Below, piece after piece: positions 34,293 to 45,259 of a stretch of DNA of 64,000 nucleotides (positions are counted from its first letter, which is position 1; the number at the start of each line of letters is the position of its first letter). Below the pieces are notes generated by a model. It ran no database searches, was not told the origin of the DNA, and worked only from the letters and a program-made list of their open reading frames with translations. The translations under genes were made by a program, and so were the position numbers. Location: assembly GCA_013368315.1 (NCBI GenBank), contig JAACJM010000018.1:434001-498000 (forward strand). Reading direction: 5' to 3'. The stretch comes from Tetrapyrgos nigripes. Lineage: Eukaryota > Basidiomycota > Agaricomycetes > Agaricales > Campanellaceae.

Positions 34293-35318
34293 TGTCAAGA
34301 ACAGGCTCAGATAGGGAATGGATGCCTCTCAGGCCACCACACAAAGACCAGAGACAAAGTAATAAGGCAAATAGATGGTATAGGTGAGTAAGCCAGTACT
34401 GGGCCAGAGTCTACATAGTACTGAGGACAATGCTGAGCAGTATGGATCAGAGGGACAGAAGTGGACAGACTGAGGAACCTATCTACAAAGCCCTGTAGTA
34501 AATATACACAAGTGCAAAGCTAGATCAGCAGGTATCTGATGGAGACAACTATAGGATGATAGTCATGTGTCTAAGTGATGTCAATATGTGCAGTAGAAGC
34601 AGATATGATCTGTCAATCAGAGAAACAGTATATCAAAGAAGATAGAAGTTATAGGTACCAGGAGACAAGATCTAGAACAAAGGAAGTAGAAGGAATGGGA
34701 GACAGGTCCTGGATAGGGCTCCTAGCAGATTGGATTGGGTTGGATTCAGATACCATCCATTTGGATGGGTGGTCCAAAAGTCCCAATCTGCATCTGGCAG
34801 ATGGCATCCGATGGATAGCTGATAATCTGATAGATTGTATGCTGAAAGTAACAGCACTTGCTGTAGGGGCCATATCTCATGTTAAAAACTTTAAAGTGAA
34901 TTCTTTTTGTTGAGCTGTATGCTCAAAGGACACAAAATTATCAAGTACTGACTATCTCCAACTGTCTAAGGAAATGTCAGCATTTCGACATGTCAATTCC
35001 CATGCTGCTGCAGTAGTACCAGAGAATTTAAAACGTACTTTTCTTGGTGCTGCTGGCCATGTGGCTGCTCAGAAAAGTCTGAGAGCACCTCCACCTCACC
35101 TGTCATTCTTCATTTTCTCTGCCACAGACCAATTCCCATGCCCCTACCCAATCTGTGGATGATCCTTGGATTGTCAGATGGTAATCTGTTCAGATGGGTG
35201 GTCTAAAAGTCCCAATCCACATCTGAAATCCAACTGTCCATCTGTGGATGATCGCTGGATCATCCAATCCATTAGAAACCCTAGTCCTGGAAGCGAAGGC
35301 AGGAAGGGATTCATGACA
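34293..35318 (+). repeat. Solo LTR, family TGTCAAGAACAGG, copy 3, with a nested MITE (TSD CTCAA)
   Basis: TGTCAAGAACAGG to TTCATGACA with CTCAA at 34288-34292 and 35319-35323. Removal of the nested MITE (34714-35283) leaves about 450 bp, in line with the other copies. It interrupts the Helitron helicase C-terminus between DEITRL and RFEQVLP. Confidence 0.9.
34714..35283. mobile_element. hAT-type MITE, copy B (TSD GTCCTGGA)
   Basis: 570 bp with ends TAGGGCTCCTAGCAGATTGG and (complement) TAGGGTTTCTAATGGATTGG, flanked by GTCCTGGA at 34706-34713 and 35284-35291. Same family as 8818-9368. It interrupts a solo LTR, so it is younger than that LTR. Confidence 0.9.
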
Positions 35319-36805
35319 CTCAAACGAGTGATTTCATCCAGAACCTCAAGTTCACGGAATTCTTGCTGTAGACATCCATTTAATCCAGCTGATATCTTCT
35401 CAATTGTTCCTTGAGACAATGGTTCCATAATGACAGTACTTTGGTGAGCAGAACTTCTAGACAAGGCTGTATCTATACTTCAATGATTTCTTGCCTGAGA
35501 CAAGCTACACAAATTGTACTCTCTAGCTCTGCCTTGAGCAAAGTTTGGTACAACTTGAACTTGGCTTCTTGTTATACTGTATGTTTCTCCACTAGGCATC
35601 CTTGCAGTAATAGGAACACTATTGCGAGACAGAGGCACTACATTCATAGGAAGGCCAGGTATCTTTATGTTCTTTGCAGGCTTGTAGAGTTCCACATATA
35701 GAACATCTAGATATTCCTTTCTGTTGGAATCTTTAGCGGCCTTCCAACCTTATACATGTCCTTCTTGACAACTGGTTACACATAGCTCAGTGGCCTCATT
35801 GTATTTGATCATCACAAGCATACCCACACACAGCTGCAATATGCCTGGAAGATGGCCTGTGTCACAAGGAGATAAATTCCATAGAGCTTCTCTAAGCATC
35901 TCCAACATTGGTTTAAGTGCTGCTGTCTTTCTATATGTTTTGCATCTAGTTATTGCTGGATCTCTACTATGACAAATTATGTCCCATGAATAAAAAGAAT
36001 GAAGTGGTTGGTTGACTTCTGACGCAAACTTTTGTGACTGCACATTGTTTATGCAATCCCTTTGTATGTTCCTACTTGTTATGATGGAAACATACCTGAA
36101 GTCCAGACTGTTTATCTTAGGCTGCTCTGACATCCTCCTAGCCACTCTGGAATGTAGATAGGCAATATCATCAGTACTGCAAGCTACAAACTGGATATTC
36201 TCTAATGCTGATCAGAGATGACAATCATCATGACTTTGAGCCTGTTGTCACATATTTTTTCTAACTTGATGCCTTGTGTATAAAAAGAGTGGGCACCATC
36301 CATCTGGGCAATCTCTTTGGTATAATGAAGTACCACCTACAGGTGGCAACTGAGCAAAATCACCTGCAAATATCACACTATATCCACCAAAACCTGCATC
36401 ATAGTTACCTGAAATTTAAGATTAATGTCTTGCATACTCACTTCATCAATAAATATATACTTGACACCTTCTAGATTATCTCTGGCTTTCTTAACACCTG
36501 TATCCTTGTTTACAGGCACTTCTTCTGTGGCATTGAATGATATGTCAAACCATGTACCAATGCTGCTGCAGTACCTGTTGGGGCACAAACAACTATAGCA
36601 TGACCTTCTCCTTTTTCACAGAAATATCAGCACAAAGAATGTATAATTTTGCTTTTTCCTGTACCACCCATACCTCCCATATACATCTTCAAAGGTTTGA
36701 AATCATTAGATGTTGAATGATTTGTAACAATCTTAAAGGCTCTCATTTGTTCCTCATTAAGAGTCTCATCTTTAACAATATCATAGCATTCTGATAATAT
36801 GAAAG

Positions 36806-37276
36806 AGTTGTGGGCCAGCGCCCAGGCGTGGCGAGTACGAGGCCAGAAGGTAATGTTGAAAATAAAAGAAATGAAAATAAAAATGAATCATGTAGGTTTT
36901 CTAACTTGCAGTGAGAGTTGCGGCCCGGAGCTTAATAATAGGGGCAAGTGATGGAAAAAGACGGACAGGGAAAATCGGGAGGCTTTAAACATAGCCACAC
37001 GCAGAAACCGAGTGTAGAAAACTCATCCTCATTTTATTTGGCCTCGTAATACATCACGTGGTACAAACAGAATTTGCCAGCAGTAGACGCAGCCGCCTGT
37101 TGTGTTGGAACTAATACTTCTTTCCGTCAGATCACACCAGGACAAAGCTAGAAACACAGCCCCACGGATCACTCCAGTCCAAACCCATTTATCAGATGGA
37201 TAGACAGGACTGTTTAAGCATAGCCACAAGCAGAAGTCGAGTGTAATAAACTCAACCTCATTTCATTCAGCCTCGT
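36806..37276. repeat. SINE/MITE-like composite insertion in the Helitron helicase
   Basis: Head gttgtgggccagcgcccagg...GGCGAGTACGAGGCC at 36808-36843, then two tails: catagccacacgcagaaacc...GGCCTCGTAAT to 37049 and catagccacaagcagaagtc...GCCTCGTAATG to 37277. ATGAA occurs just before the head (36800-36804) and after the last tail, a possible short target duplication. Two tails suggest one copy inserted into another. Confidence 0.5.
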
Positions 37277-37279
37277 AAT

Positions 37280-38320
37280 GAAGGAACACAGGGGATTTGC
37301 TGGTGGCATTATCCACTGTCTTTTTCTTGGGAGGCATCGACAAGATGTGCAATGGAGGAAGGACACAGATGTGCGAAGGTAAAACACAAAAACCTCCAGA
37401 ATAAAAAGGTCCAAACTGCATTGATGTGAGGTAACACCAGTTTGCGAAGACCAATCAATATGTTTCAGTTCACAAGCACAAAGATCAGGACTGCTAAACC
37501 TCTATGCCTTCAGCAAACACAGACTCATGTCAGACCCTTCCTGAAACATAACCACAATGCATGAAAGATCAGGACTGCTAAATCTCTGTGCCTATGGTAA
37601 ACATAGACAAGGGGTTCTGTGTCACCATACTCATGTCAGAAACCATCTGAAACCATTTTAACAATCTGATAGCTCACGCCACCTGGCAAAGCATAAATGG
37701 CAAGTGAAGAATTACAGTACAACAGAGCCACTCTACATGCTTTAGTAAAATTACCAACAAGAAGCGATTAAAGACATAACAAGTGCATACCTATCGGCAT
37801 ACTTGATCCACTCTAAAAGCGAATTTGGATTGTTTCACCAGGCACTGAAATGACTCTACTATTGCCCCGCAATTGAGTAGAACTTGGAGCAGAAGAATAT
37901 TGATGCTATCATATCAAAACGTCAATGTTATAGTAAAACATAGTAATTCTCAACAGCCAAGGGTGTGATTCAAGTGAGTGATTTTTCTTGTGTCTTCTGC
38001 TGCTCCCACTTAGAGCACTCAAGCTGGACCTTGGTGGTGATGCACAGAAGTCTTTCCTATCATTCATTCTAACTAACGCTGTTCATAGATTTCTCATGAC
38101 ATTAAACTATGTGTTTATCTGGAACAAGGGTATTCACTAGGCTTACTTCTGCTGAAGCAGCATTTTGGATTGGTATGTGCTTGTTTCTAAAATGTTTTGC
38201 ACTTTGACCTGACCCTGTGCTTTTTTCCTTTGTCCAGTTCTATTGTCACCTATCTGGGCTTGCACCTTTGGGACCTGCTTTTGATTAAAGCTATCAGTCA
38301 TGGGTTGGATTGTTTGTTTT
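37280..38320. other. Gene-free stretch
   Basis: No coding region I can support. Short phrases recur (aaagatcaggactgctaaa(c/t)ctct(a/g)tgcct near 37480 and 37565), a minor local duplication of about 80 bp. Confidence 0.35.
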
Positions 38321-38363
38321 TGGGTATAAAAAGAGGTACGTTTACTCCCTGTCACCCACTCTC

Positions 38364-39196
38364 ATGGCTAAATCCAAAACTCCTTCCACACCTCCTCTTG
38401 TCCTCCAGCTGTTGACACCAGCACTAACTGTAAGGGACAGTTTCCTTTTTCTTTCTCTTCTCCTTTAGGACTTGTTTGTTCTTGTTTTATTTGGACTTCA
38501 TTGACTTGTTTATCCCTGTCTTATTGTTTCATCATCCATCATTTATCATTTATCATTTTGATCTCCCATCATTCCACTTTTCTATTACTTCATTGGTACT
38601 GTATAGTTTTGCAGATCTTTTCCCAGACCTTCATACAAGTATATATACCCCTTCGAGTTTTTCTCTTTGGATCTCCTCCTGCAGGTGTGTAGTATGTTAG
38701 TCTTGTGTTGTCTAGTGCTGATTATATATATCTTTGGATCTCCTCCTGCAGTTGTTGAGTGAGTGCCTCACATGTCAGGAGTTGCCCTTACACTAACACT
38801 GCCAAGAAGAAGAAGAGCAATAAACGTGCATCTGCAAGCATGAAGTTGTTCAAAGACTCAAACAAAACATGCAGCCATGACAACACCAGCAACTCCAGGT
38901 CTGAGCCTGAGAAAACCCAACCTGCTCGCAAGAAGGCAACAAAGGACGATTTGAAGGGCTTGGGACAGGTTGAGAAAGATAAACAGTTTGCTGAACGCAG
39001 AGGAGACCCTGGGTGTGTGTTCTTTTTCAACATTGTCTGTCCCTTGCACTGACTTGCTTGCCAACTATTCAGAAGTCTTCCATCATCTTGAGAAGCCTGT
39101 CATTGAGGTTGACCATAACAGCACTGTATGCTATGTTTACAAATGCAAGGACTCTAGTGTCTGCATTATACAGGCTCACTATGACATGGAGTGATC
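38364..39196 (+). pseudogene. Decayed transposon ORF with lysine-rich start, split by a solo LTR
   Basis: A TATA box (gtataaaaagagg, 38325) lies about 40 bp before an ATG giving MAKSKTPSTPP. After removing the solo LTR at 38429-38790 and one frame slip, it continues VDTSTNTAKKKKSNKRASAS, ending KDDLKGLGQVEKDKQF. A further frame gives ANYSEVFHHLEKPVIEV then VCYVYKCKDSSVC, which may be a decayed BED-type finger as in hAT proteins. Assignment is tentative. Confidence 0.35.
38429..38790 (+). repeat. Solo LTR of the gypsy family (TSD CTAAC)
   Basis: 362 bp from TGTAAGGGACAG to TGCCCTTACA, flanked by CTAAC at 38424-38428 and 38791-38795. It is homologous along its length to the LTRs of the full-length element at 53280-59446 but more diverged, so it is an older insertion of the same family. 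Confidence 0.9.
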
Positions 39197-40007
39197 ATGG
39201 TAGTTGCCTCAGAGGAGCTCAGATAGGGATTTACAGACGAAAACCAAGTAGACTTTACATCTTGTACACATGCTAGTACTTGTTACTATTGAAAGCGGCT
39301 GTTCAAAGTATTTGTCTATAAGCTTAGGTTTCATGACTAAGTTTCAATGCACTTACCAACTGAGTCAATCATGCATCATAAGGTGTGGGGCACAGACAAG
39401 CAACCTACCCCACATGACCCCAAGTGTGACAGACCAAATCAGGAAGTAAATCCTACCATAAATCGAAGAAATTGTACTAGAAATGACCACATGATTATTT
39501 GCCTTATCCCTGCCATGATTTTGTCCAAATCTCATCCAAGAAAAGATACCTGCAAAAAAAGATGACCCACAAAGTGATTTGAAGACAGAGTTCCAAAAAT
39601 ACGGCACTGAAGCACTGACACAATGCGTTTTGAGATGCCTAGCAATGCCTGCCCCCCCAAGAAATGGCTCAAGAAACATACTGAAAACAAAGTGTTCATA
39701 TAATGTGAGCAGTCCATTTGAGAGCCCATGCAGCCTCTCTCAATACAACCACCGAGGCACAATACAACATTTTTTATATTGGAAACACAGTACCAGCTTC
39801 TCCAGATGCATCTGACACATCCAACACATCCAACATGTACAAAAGCTTCATAAGCAAGTTTAGGCTTCTCTCACCAAGCAAGATGACCTCATGAAGGATT
39901 GCTGAGAAGTTGAGAAGCCAGAAGTTGCCTTCATCACTCAAGTCACCAGTAGTGCAGCGAAAGTCACAATTGAAACTGTAGATGATGATGATGATGATGA
40001 TGCTTCA
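39197..40007. other. Decayed transposon sequence
   Basis: Short frames only, with a (GAT)n run at 39984-40002. Possibly the leading part of the DDE transposase gene that follows; nothing firm. Confidence 0.3.
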
Positions 40008-42269
40008 TTGCTGACACATCGCGTACCACTGTCAGAACACGCCAACTTCACTCTTATTTCCAAAGATAACAAGGAATTCGATGCTGAGAGCAAGGACAGT
40101 CTCAGACACAGTGGTAGACCCAAGATATCTCCTATCGCACCAGAGTTTTCAGCTGTCATAGATGCTATTCCCAATCCAAAAACTCCCACCCCTGCATCAG
40201 ATGACGTATTCTCATCTTCATGCCAGTCAGACTTTGTTGATGAAGTCAAGAACCTTGAGAAGGAGATGCATGCTGGGAAACTTCATGAAGCTCCCCTTAT
40301 GGAGAACACACTAGCAGCTGTGAAGGACCTTTTAGCTTTGTTACAAGGAAAATCTCTAGGCAAGACTGGAGGTTATAAACCACCAGATTTAGATGTCTTC
40401 ATGCATCATCGGTGGGAGGGAATGTGGACCATGCTCAAGTTTTGTATGGACCCGAAATCGAAGACCTATGCACATTGGAGTGCTTCATCTTTGATGGCTG
40501 CCATCTCTTTGGATAGGGGGCACTTATTGTGCTTGTGTTCTTCATACTCTCACATGACAATATATCAAGGACTGTTCCATATTCCCCATAAATCCATATG
40601 GGAACTGGAAGACGAGCCTTCTTGTGGACAAGTCCTTGTGTATGGATATTAATCTGTACCTTCAGGAGATTGGGAATCATGTCACTGCAGAGAAGTTAGC
40701 ACTTTATTTACAAAGGCCTGAGGTTATGGAGAAACACGGCATCACCAAGAAGATTAATGTCTGGACTGCTTGTCACTATCTCAACATTTTGGGATTTCGT
40801 TTTACCCCTGCCAAGAAAGGATCATACACTGATGGACATGAACAGGAGGACATTGTGTATTACCAAGACAAGCAGTATCTACCAGCTTGGAGAGATATCT
40901 TGTCATGCATCTGGAAGTACACTTCAGAAACCTTCCTGAAGACACGGCGGGGATAAGTGCATTTTTGCCAGGCATTTTTGAACTGGAGTAAATCTCGAAT
41001 ATTTCAACAATGGCTGGACTACTCCATATGGGACCATTTCTAGGCCGCACTTCTATATGGAGTAGCTCCGGCGCCAGGAAAAAACCTGAGATTATTCTCA
41101 TCCAAAATTTTCGTCTAAATATGCATTCTTCTCTGCCATGAGAGGGACTGTTACCTGGGTGTCAGGTCATCATTTGGTTTCATGATGAGTCAATCTTTTA
41201 TGCTCATGATTGACCGCAGAAAAACTGGTATCACAAGGATGGGCCTTGCAAACCATATCAGAAGGGTGATGGCCACTCCTTGATGATTGCGGATTTTGTC
41301 TCTGCCGAGTTTGGTTTTCTCCGTGCACCTGATGGACGCAGTGCTCGCCGTCTTTTCCATCCTGGAAAGAACAGGGATGACTATTTTACCAACAACGATA
41401 TCGAAAACGGCTATGGATCTTGTCGAGGAGCTTTACCCGGAGTATGAACACATATTTGTTTATGACAACGCGACAACTCATCTTAAGCGCGAAGATGGTG
41501 CTCTCGCTGCTCGGACAATGACGAAGGGTCCTTCCAATAAATTCTTCCTCCAAGTTCAAGCTTGGGATTCTGATGGAACACCAATTATTGGCGAGAAGAC
41601 AAAGATCAAGATGGCCCCAGGTAGACTTCTTGATGGCTCTGAACAGCCGCTTTACTGGCCAGATGACCATAAGGATGATGACGGACAGCCTTCAAAGCTT
41701 GCAGGGAAATTTAAGGGTGTGCAGCAGATCCTGGAGGAGCGGAAGATCGATACTACAGGGATGAAATTTCAGTGCAAGGGATTTAAATGTGCAGGTGGCG
41801 CTTCTGCAACTGATTGTTGCATGAAGCGTTTCTTGTACAATCAGCCTGATTTTGCTAATCAGGAATCACTGCTGGAAACGACCTGTCATGAGCGTGGCTT
41901 CAAGGTCATATTTCTTCCTAAATACCATTGCGAGCTCAATCCGATTGAGCAGTGCTGGGGGTATGCCAAGCGGCTGTATCGCTTTTATCCGGAGTCATCT
42001 CGTGAAGATGCTCTTGAAAAAAATGCTCTGGAGGCTCTTGACGCAATCCCAATTGCATCTATTCGTAGGTGCGTCCAAATCATATCCAATCTTATCAATC
42101 GGGTTCATAGACACTATTCAGATTCTTCAATCACGCGTACAAATTTGCAGATGCATACTCAAAAGGATTGAATGGTAGGCAGGCAGCGTGGGCAGCTCGT
42201 AAATACAAGGGTCACAGGGTCCTCCCAGAGAGTATCATGGAGGAACTTGATAAGGCAGACATTTCTTAG
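40008..42269 (+). pseudogene. DDE transposase (HDES / YDNATTHLKR / NPIEQCWG family), decayed
   Basis: Frames in order: N-terminal GGYKPPDLDVFMHHRWEGMW; INPYGNWKTSLLVD, DINLYLQEIGNHVTAEKLAL and HGITKKINVWTACHYLNILG; then WFHDESIFYAHD (first Asp, 41184), GHSLMIADFVSAEFGFL, PGKNRDDYFTN; then YDNATTHLKR (second Asp, near 41462), CMKRFLYNQPDFAN, FLPKYHCELNPIEQCWGYAK (Glu near 41948) and a conserved end HRVLPESIMEELDKADIS with TAG at 42269. This is an abundant agaricomycete transposase group resembling IS630/Tc1-type DDE enzymes. Frame breaks near 40540, 40955-41140, 41400 and 42165 and a TGA after FYAHD disable it. Confidence 0.75.
40957..41132. mobile_element. Possible decayed fold-back insertion in the DDE gene
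   Basis: Between two well-matched coding blocks lies about 175 bp with ctactccatatgg at 41015 and ctatatggagtag at 41052 as an inner inverted repeat, and weaker outward complementarity. The centre is like that of the fold-back MITE at 26961-27158. Confidence 0.35.
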
Positions 42270-42567
42270 TATCTTGTGGCTCTTTGAGGTGAGAATGGCG
42301 GGTCAAAGTACAGTACTACATTAATTCTTGTAATGTTTTGGGATCTACTCACTCAGATCTTCGAATTTCCTGATGACATTTATAATTCTCTTTCTTATGC
42401 TCATTTTTAAGAACTTCATGGCAGGGATAAGGCAGAGAATGAGATTCAGATTTTATACACGATTTTCGATACCTTTACTACCCGATTTGGGCAAGCGTGA
42501 CGGCGAGTGATATGGGTCACGTGGGGTAGGTTGCTTGTCTGTGCCCCGCACCTTAATTCGGGAATCA

Positions 42568-43721
42568 CTAGGCGAAAGTAGATGGCAACGCCGCCGATTC
42601 TTCAACTTGGCGGAACGAGGATGCGACTCCTATAATTCTAGACCAGCTATCTGCTTCAACATTCAACTTAAGAGATTCGAAGACCTCTGATGTGAGGTTC
42701 TTTGCCTGATCGTCGTCAGATAATTCGCCGCTTAGGGAATTAGAGTTGGTGGAGGCAGATGAACAGAGCCTGAAGGCACGGTCAATCTGAGCAATATTCG
42801 ATCAATGAAGATAATAACCACCAAAAAAATGATCATACAGCTAAGATGGTAAGGACCAAAGCTGATGTTGGCTTATTCTTCGAGAGCTCTTCGACGAGGA
42901 CGCTACCAATGGCGTTGAAATGTTCAGAAAATGTCTTGGCAACAATTGAGCTTTGCAGAAAACCAGTCTATGAACATTGCATTTAATCATGATTACTTAT
43001 CAGGAAGGAGAGTACTCGCCTCATTTTGTCCGTTGAGATGCAAATAGTAGCACTTATGATCCCAGAACCTCTCACCGCTGGTCTGGTCGGTGACATACTT
43101 CTGTCTTTCTCCGTTCTGCTTGTCCGACAATTCGTCCTCGAGCGCCTTTATAGCTGCTTTGCCGAACGAATTACGCCAATCGGTGAGGACACTGGTCACC
43201 TAGAAGCACGGCATCAAAGATGAGCCTGCAGTAATAACAGCTTCTCATACCGTCTGTGCGATATCTTTCTCATAGTCCGAGAATTTGTCTTTCATATCGG
43301 AGGGAGAAAGATCGATCCAGATTTTCTTTATTTCCTCTGAGGTGGGATCGGTCCAAGCGCCGTTCAGATCACCGCGATCACGACCAGCAAGTTCAATGAC
43401 TGCCGGTACAAAACCATTAGGGAGCGGAGCCTTCATATCCTCGGGAGCTCAGTGCGATTCGATTTGAAGCTGAATATCCAGAAATACATACCTCACACTG
43501 GTCCCCGCCGTTCATATGATGATCGAATTCGTGAAAGCAGAATTAACGCAAGCAGAAAGACATACGTCAACTTTGTTCCCTGAGCTAGAATTGTTCTGGG
43601 TTCCGGACCCGGTATTGTTGTACTGGACCCCTTGGCCGGTGTTAGTGTTTTGTGGCCCACCGCCAGTATTATTGAACTGGTTACCGGGGCCGGTGAGTGG
43701 GGGGATCGTATAGTGAGCCAT
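42568..43721 (-). CDS. Hypothetical 292-aa protein with Asn/Thr/Gly-rich N-terminus
   Basis: Six exons on the minus strand: 43721-43566, 43497-43492 (6-nt microexon), 43439-43251, 43199-43020, 42967-42839, 42786-42568, all phase 0, open to TAG. Residues 1-52 carry NNTG/QNTNTG repeats (NQFNNTGGGPQ, QYNNTGSGTQNN). The body reads FVPAVIELAGRDRGDLNGAW, EIKKIWIDLSPSDMKDKF, VLTDWRNSFGKAAIKALEDE, then TGFLQSSIVAKTFSEHF and SALVLTILA. It resembles uncharacterised agaricomycete proteins that share the FAGRDR...IWxDLSxxDMKDKF blocks; no function is known to me. Exon 4 ends at a GC donor (GAG|GCGAGT). Skipping the microexon also keeps the frame and gives 290 aa. No signal peptide or membrane segment. 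Confidence 0.75.
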
Positions 43722-44874
43722 GGTGCCCTTTAGATGAGTTTGAAGTCCTGACAGATGAAAAGGAAGGAAGACGTGGATAACAATGACTTGTGCCACTACA
43801 GAGGGTTTTGAAGGCCCCTACACGTGTATTTCTTGAGATGTCTGGGATGATCGGTGAAACTCTATCTTCAAGATCCAGTAATTAATTTCAGGGAACGGGG
43901 CCACTGCTTTCGCATGTCAACTTACGAGGCCCAGATGACAAAGGAAAAATAGGCGCCAAACCTCGAAGAAGAGTCATCCGCATGCAGATGTTCCTTCAAG
44001 CGCCAGGCACTGTCAAACTCTATAGCTTGATCCAGCAGTGAATACATGCCCAAATTTACAACGCCGTGTCGAAAGCGTAATTGATTGGGTCCCGGATCTC
44101 ATCAACTTTTGACTAACTGCTCAATTAGCGTCCAGTCTCATCTAATCCTTATCGATATTTGGCTCTCTTCGCTCGCTGAGATCGGCTCGTTTCAAGATTG
44201 ATAACTGAGTATAGCACCCGTTGTGAAATCCAATTGTTATGTTGCTTCTCTTCATGGTCACCTGCAAAAATCATACCCTTTTTCAAGCTTAAGGTTCTGT
44301 CATTCGTGGATAAAAACGGCGACAGAAATAGAGCTTGAGCGGAACTCTCACGTCTGTGGCACTGGATTTCCTTCCTTCCTGACATATGCTATTGATTATA
44401 AGCGCCCACACACGTCTCGTTGGCCAAAAACCGGGAACACATTAGAGGTTGAATGTGTGGGATTACAGAAATAGTAGCTTTTACATACACGACACGCGTA
44501 CACCAAGCCAGCTGGCCCAGAACGACAAGGGGGGGCAGATTTTTTCTTAAAGACATAGGGTCGATTTTTTTTTAAGGCCTGACTGGCCGACCGACCGACC
44601 AATCGCTTATGTAATTTTACCCAATTTAGTAATTCCCACGTGCTGGCGGCGTGTCAAACTCTATAAACGCGTTTCCAATTGCCTTTTTTGGTCCGATTGT
44701 TCCCTTTTAGGAAAAGTATTTTGGCTGACCGCTCTTCTCCTACCACTAATAGGAAGCCGGAGTGAAGCCTTGTAATTATTACAGCTTTGGCTTGAACCAC
44801 CATGACCGTCAACCGATATATACCCAAATCCTTCAGAGTAGCATCATATAAGTAAGATATGTTGTTATCTATGT
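43722..44874. other. Intergenic stretch with a short repeat remnant
   Basis: At 43888-43935 there is a diverged SINE/MITE-like head (ggggccactgctttcgcatg...TTACGAGGCCC), as at 13341. Apart from it no gene or element I can support; small minus-strand frames at 44149-44385 and 44396-44602 show no family motif. Confidence 0.35.
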
Positions 44875-44930
44875 ATGAAAGGGGTGTGGGCCAGCGCCAC
44901 GGCGTGGCGAGTACGAGGCCATAGGTAGCT
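44875..44930 (+). repeat. SINE/MITE-like head, well preserved
   Basis: gaaaggggtgtgggccagcg ccacggcgtggcgagtacga ggcc: the best-preserved example of this head in the window. TGGCGAGTACGAGG resembles a Pol III A box. No matching tail nearby. Confidence 0.45.
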
Positions 44931-45259
44931 ACAAACATAAAGTACACATTTGTTATTGAACTTCTTTATCTTCCCCCAATAAATACTAGTACATGTAGAG
45001 GACTTTTTTGTTTTTTTGTTTTTAACTGGGTCAGATAACAGAATTGAAAACTTGAGATTCAAAGCCAGCGTAGCTCCACCAATGTAATATCCAACTGTAT
45101 ACCCAACTGAGCACACACTTCCTGCTGGAATTTCCTCTGCTAATAGTGGAAGGGAAGATAGTAACGTAAGTGCTGCAAGGCGCAAATGAGAGTCGTTTGA
45201 TGGATAGCCCGCTTAGAAAGCTCCATGAGCAGCATCCGAAACGATAGTTTGAGTCATAG

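Larger units (their letters stand above)
34066..36790 (-). pseudogene. Helitron Pif1-type helicase, C-terminal half
   Basis: Minus-strand pieces in order: LNEEQMRAFKIVTNH and Walker A GGMGGTGKS (near 36660-36680), CAPTGTAA, Walker B FIDEVS (near 36445), then SLDFRYVSIITSRNIQRDCI, LSPCDTGHLPGILQLCVGM with MIKYNEATELCVTSCQEG (near 35780-35880), LPMNVVPLSRNSVPI with MPSGETYSITRSQ (near 35580-35650), and QEFRELEVLDEITRL joined across a solo LTR to RFEQVLPNNINGLTRV. These are the conserved blocks of the Helitron Rep/Hel helicase. The N-terminal Rep (HUH) domain is not seen; a SINE-like insertion begins at 36806. Many frameshifts. Interrupted at 34293-35318 by a solo LTR and at its 3' side by copia. 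Confidence 0.7.

Noticed and set aside
45185..45245. Minus-strand TIVSDAAHGAF resembling the MULE motif VSDAAHG
   Set aside because: Only about nine residues match and the flanking sequence does not resemble the MULE, so chance is more likely.
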